A stretch of DNA of 18,512 nucleotides, from the NCBI GenBank assembly GCA_023413645.1, contig JAEZPN010000077.1, forward strand, positions 1 through 18,512, in the 5' to 3' direction. Shown here in pieces: positions 13,180 through 18,512 of the stretch. Position numbers and translations under genes: made by a program. Numbering within the stretch: the first letter of the stretch is position 1; each line of letters opens with the position of its first letter. The notes under the pieces were generated by a model. The model was not told where the DNA came from, made no database searches, and worked only from the letters and a program-made list of their open reading frames with translations. The DNA is from Bacteroidota bacterium. Lineage in GTDB: Bacteria > Bacteroidota > Bacteroidia > Bacteroidales > Rikenellaceae.

Positions 13180-16100
13180 ATGAGAAATTTTAAGCTCTGG
13201 AATAACATCATCGGTTGGGCGGTGTTTGCAGCGGCAACACTCACATACCTACTCACGATGGAGCCCACGACAAGCTTGTGGGACTGTAGCGAGTTTATCG
13301 CGACATCGTATAAGCTCGAGGTGGGTCACCCTCCTGGAGCACCACTCTACATGCTCCTTGCGCGTGTGGCATCACTCTTTGCCTCATCACCCGAGGATGT
13401 GCCTGCGATGATTAACGGCATGAACTGCGTGGCCTCGGGCCTCTGCATCATGTTCCTCTTCTGGACTATCACCCACCTTGTGCGCCGCATCGTGCACCGC
13501 GAGGGTGAGGATATGCCCCTATTCAAGAGTCTGCTCATCATAGGTTCAGGTGCCATTGGTGCCATGGCCTACGCCTACACCGACACCTTCTGGTTCTCGG
13601 CTGTCGAGGGCGAGGTATATGCCCTATCGTCGATGTTTACGGCCCTTGTGGTGTGGCTCATGCTCAAGTGGGAGGAGAATGCCGAAAGACCCACGGCAAT
13701 GCGATGGATTATCCTTATCGCCTACCTCATGGGTCTCTCTATCGGTGTCCACATCCTCAACCTGTTGACCATACCCGCGCTTGTAATGATATGGTTCTTC
13801 CGCCGCTACACGTGCCAGAACAAGTGGCGCTACGCACTTATGATGCTTGGTGCTCTTGCGGTGTCATTCCTTATCTTGGGCGCTATAAATGGCATCATCA
13901 TACCCTACACCGTGGCTTTGGGCGCTGCATTTGACACCTTCGCGGTGAATAAGTTGGGTATGCCTGTAAATGCCGGTATGCTCATCTTTGTTGTCGTCGT
14001 CTTTGCCGCACTTGCCGCACTTATATGGTTCACGCACAGCCGCCGCTGGCGCATTCTCAATGGCGTTGTTTTGGCCGTTACGGTAATCCTTGTCGGCTTC
14101 GGCTCATACGCCGCAGTGGCCATTCGTGCCAATGCCAACCCTCCGATGAACTCTAACAACCCCTCGAACCCACACGCGCTGTTGAGCCTCTTGAACCGTG
14201 ACCAGTATGGTAACCGTCCCCTTATCTACGGTCCCTACTACTCGGCAACACCCACACCCGTTGTGGCGCAGAATCCCGACTACACCTCGGATGACCAGTA
14301 CATCCCCACGGGTGAGTTTAAGGCTAAGACCATGACATGGCTCAACCCCGAGACGGGTAAGTACGAAAAGCGTGAGATATTCGACGACTATGTATATCCC
14401 AGCGAGGCAAATGCCCTCTTCCCCCGCATGTGGTGGCACAGCCGCGCCAAGCAGTATGAGGCTGAGTGGGTATCGCTCGAGGATGGCCACCCCACAAAGC
14501 GTGTGAGCGACGATAATGGCAACATATGGTACGAGCCCACAGCTGGCGAGGATATCGCCTACTTCATGGACTACCAGCTCGGCGATATGTATGTACGTTA
14601 CTTTATGTGGAACTTCGTGGGCCGCCAGGACGATATACAGCTCACCACCGATGCCGAGAATGGCATCTACCTCCACGGCGGCTGGCTCTCGGGTATCGAC
14701 TTCATAGACAAGCACTTCACGGGTCCTACCGATAACATCCCCTCGGAGCAGCGCAACAACCCCTCGCGCAACACCTACTTCTTCTTGCCCCTCTTGCTCG
14801 GTCTTGTGGGTATCATCTACCAGATGTCGAGCGACTGGCGCAACTTCATCATCGTATCGTTGCTCTACGTGATGATGGGCATCGCTCTTGTCGTCTACTT
14901 CAACACTGCACCAGGCGAGCCCCGTGAGCGTGACTACGTATATGCTGGTGCCTTCTACGCCTTCTCCATCTGGATAGGTCTCGGCGCCGCAGCCATGGGC
15001 CACATCTTCAGTTCGCTCTTCGGCGGTGCTACACGCAAGCGCGTGGCACTCTCTACCGTTGGTGTAGTTGTGGGCTTATTGCTCTCGTCGAGTGTCCCCG
15101 TTGTGCTTGCTACGGAGAACTGGGACGACCACGACCGCTCGGGTCGCTACTACGCCCGCGATTTGGGTCTCAACTACCTCAACACAGCGCCCCGCAACGC
15201 CATACTTTTGGACTATGGCGATAACGACACCTTCCCCTTGTGGTACTGCCAGGAGGTGGAGGGCGTGCGCCCCGATGTGCGCGTTATGAACACCTCATAC
15301 CTCGGTGGCGAGTGGTATATCGACGAGATGAAGCTCGCAGCAAACGATGCCGAGGGTGTACCCTTCACCATTCCCTCGACAAAGTATAGCTTCGTGAACG
15401 ACTACATCGTCGTAGCAGAGCCTATCGACCTACTCATGGGCGAGGGTAACACCTCTATGCGTGCCAACGTTCGCCATATCCTCAACGAGAAGACCTACCG
15501 TATCTACATGCCCGACACAGGCACCGAGGAGGATATTACATTCGACTACCTCGAAAACCTCTACTACCAGGCCGAGCAGATATTCCAGGAGTACGACAGC
15601 GACGAGTTCTACGCCTACCTTGCTGGCACTGCCGAGGTTCCCGCATATAGAATGCAGGACTTCGCCGAGTATCAGTTTGCGCTACTCATCCTCGAGGAGG
15701 TGGAGTACAACCAGGAGTTTTTGAATGATGTGCGCACGGTGGAGGAGTACGAACGCAAGTACCGTAAGTTGGCATATGCCGATATGTACCTCAAGGATGC
15801 CATCCGCCTCTTTGTTCACGACGGTGCAAACATAGACCGCAACGCCGCACCCGAGGAGCGTGCTCTGCTTCTTGTTGTCAACAACGGCATCATGCGCATC
15901 GTGGAGAGCGACAAGGAGATTGACATCGACGAGCGTGCTGCGGACTTCGAGATTATGGGTCGCCTCCACCCCAAGGCCGACAACTTCATCGACGGCACAG
16001 CTAGCGACTACATCCTTGCTGCACGCAACTATATCATTCCAGTAGATAAGGATGCTGCAATCGCCTCGGGCATCGTCTCGGAGAGTGAGCGCGAGAAAAT

Positions 16101-17460
16101 CCTCGACGAGGTAACCATCACCATAGGTAGCAGCTACCTCACGAAGGACTACCTCATGATGCTCGACCTCTTGGCACACTTCGAGTGGAAGCGCCCCTTG
16201 TGCTTCTCGCAGCCCTACATCATGAAGGACTACGGCCTCACGAACTATGCACGCTACGAGGGCTTCTGCTACACCTTCGTACCAATCCTCACCGAGGCTC
16301 GTGGCGGCAATGTGGGCTACATCAACCACAAGGCGCTCTACCCTATCTTCATGGGTGAGAAGGTCGAGGGTAGCGTTGCTAAGCCCTTGCAGTTTGGCAA
16401 CATCGACAACGAGGATGTGTTGTGCGACTACTTCACACGCTTCAACATCTCGGCGACACGCATCCGTGAGGGCTTCACACGTGTTGCTGCAGGCTTCATC
16501 AACGATGGTAACTACGCCGTAAGTGACGCACACCACACCACCTCTCTCAGCGAGCGACTCGCTTACGCAAGCGAGGCTGTAGAGAGCTTCGACAAGGCTG
16601 AGGCATTGCTCAACCGTGGCCTCGAGGTGCTGCCCAACAAGCAGATAGAGTACACCTACGAGAACACCTACTGCTACATACAGTCGTACTACAAGCTTGC
16701 GACATCACGCATGATGCTTGCCATTGATGAGTACTCGAGAGCCATAGACCTGCTCAACGAGGCCCTCAGCCTCAACAAGCAGCCCGCAGACGCATACGAC
16801 GACATCGAGTATATCCAGAACTGCACCACCACCTACAGCGAGCTCCTCAGCACCGCCCAGCACCGTGGCATCAACGAGGAGAACTCACACCTCTACGCCC
16901 TTGCTCTCGAGCATGGCACAAATGCCGAGCGCCTATATGTTGCTTATGACGAGGCCTTCGTGCGTGGCGACAAACTTGCGGCAGAGTATATCGCATGCCG
17001 TGGCGAGTGGGCTAAGTATTACATGCAGTTCTGCGACATCGACACCTTCTCAACATCCATAAACCGCGAGCTCAACTTTGCGATGATGGATGTCATAGAT
17101 GTTCTGAATGATGCGGCAACCGTCGCAGGTAGCTACGAGTGGCTCGCCAACCCCACAAAGGAGGAGGCCCTCGTGGAGAACCCCTTGCAGTTCGACAACC
17201 TTGTACTCAACTATGTCAAGGCTATAGACCGCGTTACGCCGAACTCGGATCGTGACCCACAGTTTGCACTCATGGAGGCACACATCTTCAACCTCTACGG
17301 CATCTACTACAACCTCGACCGCTCACCACAGCTCGGTTATGCAGGTCCCGAGACAGCATACCACCGCGATTTAGTAAAATTCCTCAACCGCAAGGAGGTA
17401 AAGGCAACTATCGAGAACTATGCCCACGAGTACGGCATGGAGGTCGTTGAGGTGATATAA
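13180..17460 (+). CDS. DUF2723 multi-pass membrane protein (GT-C/GT117-like glycosyltransferase)
   Basis: This 1426-residue membrane protein belongs to DUF2723, the family of eukaryotic TMEM260, a protein O-mannosyltransferase; activity here is inferred. TM1 (about 9-27) is followed by the family motif SLWDCSEFIATSYKLEVGHP (32-51) and PGAPLY, with D35/E38 where GT-C enzymes keep acidic catalytic residues. Several more TM helices run to about residue 310. A loop with NSNNPSNPHALLSLLNRDQY follows, then more TMs, PRERDY (581-586) and NWDDHDRSGRY (647-657). A soluble C-terminal half, including NAILLDYGDNDTFPLW and helical repeat-like segments near 1130-1220 (AIDLLNEALSLNKQPADAYD), probably lies in the periplasm. 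Relatives I know are about 1000-1150 residues, so the tail is long. The ATG choice fits the promoter spacing. cysS follows in the same direction. Confidence 0.88.
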   Translation: MRNFKLWNNIIGWAVFAAATLTYLLTMEPTTSLWDCSEFIATSYKLEVGHPPGAPLYMLLARVASLFASSPEDVPAMINGMNCVASGLCIMFLFWTITHLVRRIVHREGEDMPLFKSLLIIGSGAIGAMAYAYTDTFWFSAVEGEVYALSSMFTALVVWLMLKWEENAERPTAMRWIILIAYLMGLSIGVHILNLLTIPALVMIWFFRRYTCQNKWRYALMMLGALAVSFLILGAINGIIIPYTVALGAAFDTFAVNKLGMPVNAGMLIFVVVVFAALAALIWFTHSRRWRILNGVVLAVTVILVGFGSYAAVAIRANANPPMNSNNPSNPHALLSLLNRDQYGNRPLIYGPYYSATPTPVVAQNPDYTSDDQYIPTGEFKAKTMTWLNPETGKYEKREIFDDYVYPSEANALFPRMWWHSRAKQYEAEWVSLEDGHPTKRVSDDNGNIWYEPTAGEDIAYFMDYQLGDMYVRYFMWNFVGRQDDIQLTTDAENGIYLHGGWLSGIDFIDKHFTGPTDNIPSEQRNNPSRNTYFFLPLLLGLVGIIYQMSSDWRNFIIVSLLYVMMGIALVVYFNTAPGEPRERDYVYAGAFYAFSIWIGLGAAAMGHIFSSLFGGATRKRVALSTVGVVVGLLLSSSVPVVLATENWDDHDRSGRYYARDLGLNYLNTAPRNAILLDYGDNDTFPLWYCQEVEGVRPDVRVMNTSYLGGEWYIDEMKLAANDAEGVPFTIPSTKYSFVNDYIVVAEPIDLLMGEGNTSMRANVRHILNEKTYRIYMPDTGTEEDITFDYLENLYYQAEQIFQEYDSDEFYAYLAGTAEVPAYRMQDFAEYQFALLILEEVEYNQEFLNDVRTVEEYERKYRKLAYADMYLKDAIRLFVHDGANIDRNAAPEERALLLVVNNGIMRIVESDKEIDIDERAADFEIMGRLHPKADNFIDGTASDYILAARNYIIPVDKDAAIASGIVSESEREKILDEVTITIGSSYLTKDYLMMLDLLAHFEWKRPLCFSQPYIMKDYGLTNYARYEGFCYTFVPILTEARGGNVGYINHKALYPIFMGEKVEGSVAKPLQFGNIDNEDVLCDYFTRFNISATRIREGFTRVAAGFINDGNYAVSDAHHTTSLSERLAYASEAVESFDKAEALLNRGLEVLPNKQIEYTYENTYCYIQSYYKLATSRMMLAIDEYSRAIDLLNEALSLNKQPADAYDDIEYIQNCTTTYSELLSTAQHRGINEENSHLYALALEHGTNAERLYVAYDEAFVRGDKLAAEYIACRGEWAKYYMQFCDIDTFSTSINRELNFAMMDVIDVLNDAATVAGSYEWLANPTKEEALVENPLQFDNLVLNYVKAIDRVTPNSDRDPQFALMEAHIFNLYGIYYNLDRSPQLGYAGPETAYHRDLVKFLNRKEVKATIENYAHEYGMEVVEVI

Positions 17461-17490
17461 ATTAGGAATGAGTAATTAGCAATTAGTAAT

Positions 17491-17594
17491 GTCATCCTGA
17501 GTGTAACGAAGGATCTCCTCAGAGCCGACAAGCGACAACCCGCGTTGATAGCGCATAGCCAACGAGGGGATGCTTCGACTTCGCTCAGCATGAC
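17491..17594. repeat. REP-like composite element between DUF2723 and cysS
   Basis: A roughly 104-bp element with imperfect terminal inverted repeats: GTCATCCTGAGTGTAACGAA at the left (17491-17510) and ...CTTCGCTCAGCATGAC at the right (17579-17594). Inside it, the 23-nt block 17524-17546 is identical, inverted, to 12201-12223, and 17547-17560 matches 12083-12096 inverted at 13 of 14 positions. It fills most of the 177-bp gap. No consensus promoter for cysS is seen in the gap. Confidence 0.8.
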
Positions 17595-17637
17595 AGACTT
17601 ACAAAACAGAAATTAGTAACAAAAAAATATAGTAACA

Positions 17638-18512
17638 ATGGAAAAGATTACCCTGTACAATACGCTCACACGTCGCAAGGAGACGTTCGAGCCTATCAAC
17701 CCCGAGCACGTAGGCATGTATGTCTGCGGCCCTACCGTCTATGGTGCCCCACACTTGGGTCATGCCCGCCCCGCCGTAACCTTCGACCTTATGTTCCGCT
17801 ACTTCGAGTCGTTGGGTTACAAGGTGCGCTACGTGCGTAACATCACCGACGTTGGCCACCTCGAGCAGGATGCCGACGAGGGCGAGGATAAGATTGCTAA
17901 GAAGGCACGCCTCGAGCAGCTCGAGCCCATGGAGATTGCACACTACTACACCGAGCGCTACCACGACGCTATGCGCGAACTCGGCGTTAAGTCGCCCTCT
18001 ATCGAGCCCCACGCCTCGGGACATATCATCGAGCAGATTGAGATGGTCAAGCGCATCCTCGAGGCGGGCTACGCCTACGAGTCGAATGGCTCTATCTACT
18101 TCGACGTTGAGAAGTACAACAAGGACTACCACTATGGTCGCCTCTCGGGTCGCAACCTCGACGACATCGTCACCAACACCCGCGAGCTCGATGGTCAGAG
18201 CGACAAGCTCCACTCCTACGACTTCGCCCTCTGGAAGAAGGCAGCACCCGAGCATATCATGCGTTGGCCCTCGCCGTGGAGTGATGGTTTCCCCGGCTGG
18301 CACTTGGAGTGCTCGGCGATGAGTACCAAGTACTTAGGAGAGCGTTTCGACATCCACGGTGGTGGTATGGACCTGATGTTCCCCCACCACGAGTGCGAGA
18401 TTGCGCAGTCGACAGCCGCTTGTGGCCACGAGGCAGCGCGCTATTGGGTGCACAACAATATGATTACCATCAACGGCAAGAAGATGGGTAAGTCGCTCGG
18501 CAACTTCATCAC
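17638..18512 (+). CDS. cysS: Cysteinyl-tRNA synthetase (partial, 3' end beyond window)
   Basis: This is a class I aminoacyl-tRNA synthetase that charges tRNA-Cys. The first 291 codons are present and no stop is reached. The start MEKITLYNTLTRRKETFEPI is typical. The HIGH-type motif is HLGH (39-42) within YVCGPTVYGAPHLGH. Zinc ligands expected from the E. coli enzyme are all present: C30, C225 (WHLECSAM), H250 and E254 (FPHHECE). The KMSKS loop appears as KMGKS (282-286) just before the window edge, a variant I believe is normal in Bacteroidetes. No consensus promoter is visible in the 177-bp gap, which is largely a REP-like element, so it may be transcribed from the DUF2723 promoter or from a non-canonical one. 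Confidence 0.96.
   Translation, partial: MEKITLYNTLTRRKETFEPINPEHVGMYVCGPTVYGAPHLGHARPAVTFDLMFRYFESLGYKVRYVRNITDVGHLEQDADEGEDKIAKKARLEQLEPMEIAHYYTERYHDAMRELGVKSPSIEPHASGHIIEQIEMVKRILEAGYAYESNGSIYFDVEKYNKDYHYGRLSGRNLDDIVTNTRELDGQSDKLHSYDFALWKKAAPEHIMRWPSPWSDGFPGWHLECSAMSTKYLGERFDIHGGGMDLMFPHHECEIAQSTAACGHEAARYWVHNNMITINGKKMGKSLGNFI

Noticed and set aside
14104..15003. 299-codon minus-strand frame inside the DUF2723 gene
   Set aside because: It is a shadow of a GC-rich coding region; the plus-strand frame has family motifs throughout.

Overview
The window looks like a chromosomal segment of a gut-type Bacteroidales bacterium, possibly Alistipes/Rikenellaceae-like. The evidence is Bacteroidetes-type promoters (TTTG, 19-20 nt, TAnnTTTG) upstream of several genes, and characteristic families: a 685-aa HtpG, a DUF2795 mini-protein, and a DUF2723/GT117-like membrane protein next to cysS. 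The genus is an inference from style and gene content, not a database match.

Layout. Positions 1-2.4 kb (minus strand) hold the first 22 codons of a possible DUF1810 protein, then htpG with a clear intrinsic terminator and, upstream, a sigma-54-like promoter with TGACAG repeats. Positions 2.4-8.2 kb are visibly AT-richer with different codon use. They hold an unknown minus-strand protein and a divergent two-gene operon. That operon encodes a 1404-residue fused protein (two activase ATPase domains, a Cys-rich linker and dehydratase/reductase-like domains) and an overlapping TetR regulator. A perfect palindrome at the predicted start point of the operon is a good candidate for the TetR operator. 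Positions 8.2-8.43 kb are a convergent gap with hairpins, terminators and two pairs of GGGCAGT repeats on an 11-bp period.

Positions 8.47-11.2 kb (minus strand) hold a DUF2795 gene and a three-gene operon: HI0933-like flavoprotein, a shortened methyltransferase-like protein, and a PduO-type cobalamin adenosyltransferase. Positions 11.3-13.05 kb are an unusual repeat island. An orphan AT-rich gene, whose product resembles nucleoside 2-deoxyribosyltransferases, lies among nested inverted copies of short-period repeats, REP-like repeats and a roughly 510-bp palindrome-rich core without a convincing gene. Positions 13.18-17.46 kb encode a 1426-aa DUF2723 membrane protein with a perfect promoter. 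After it comes a REP-like element built from the same modules as the 12-kb island, then the first 291 codons of cysS, cut by the window end.

The best candidates for unrecognised biology are the fused dehydratase-activase/TetR operon, the sigma-54-like control of htpG, and the mirror-repeat island with its deoxyribosyltransferase-like gene.
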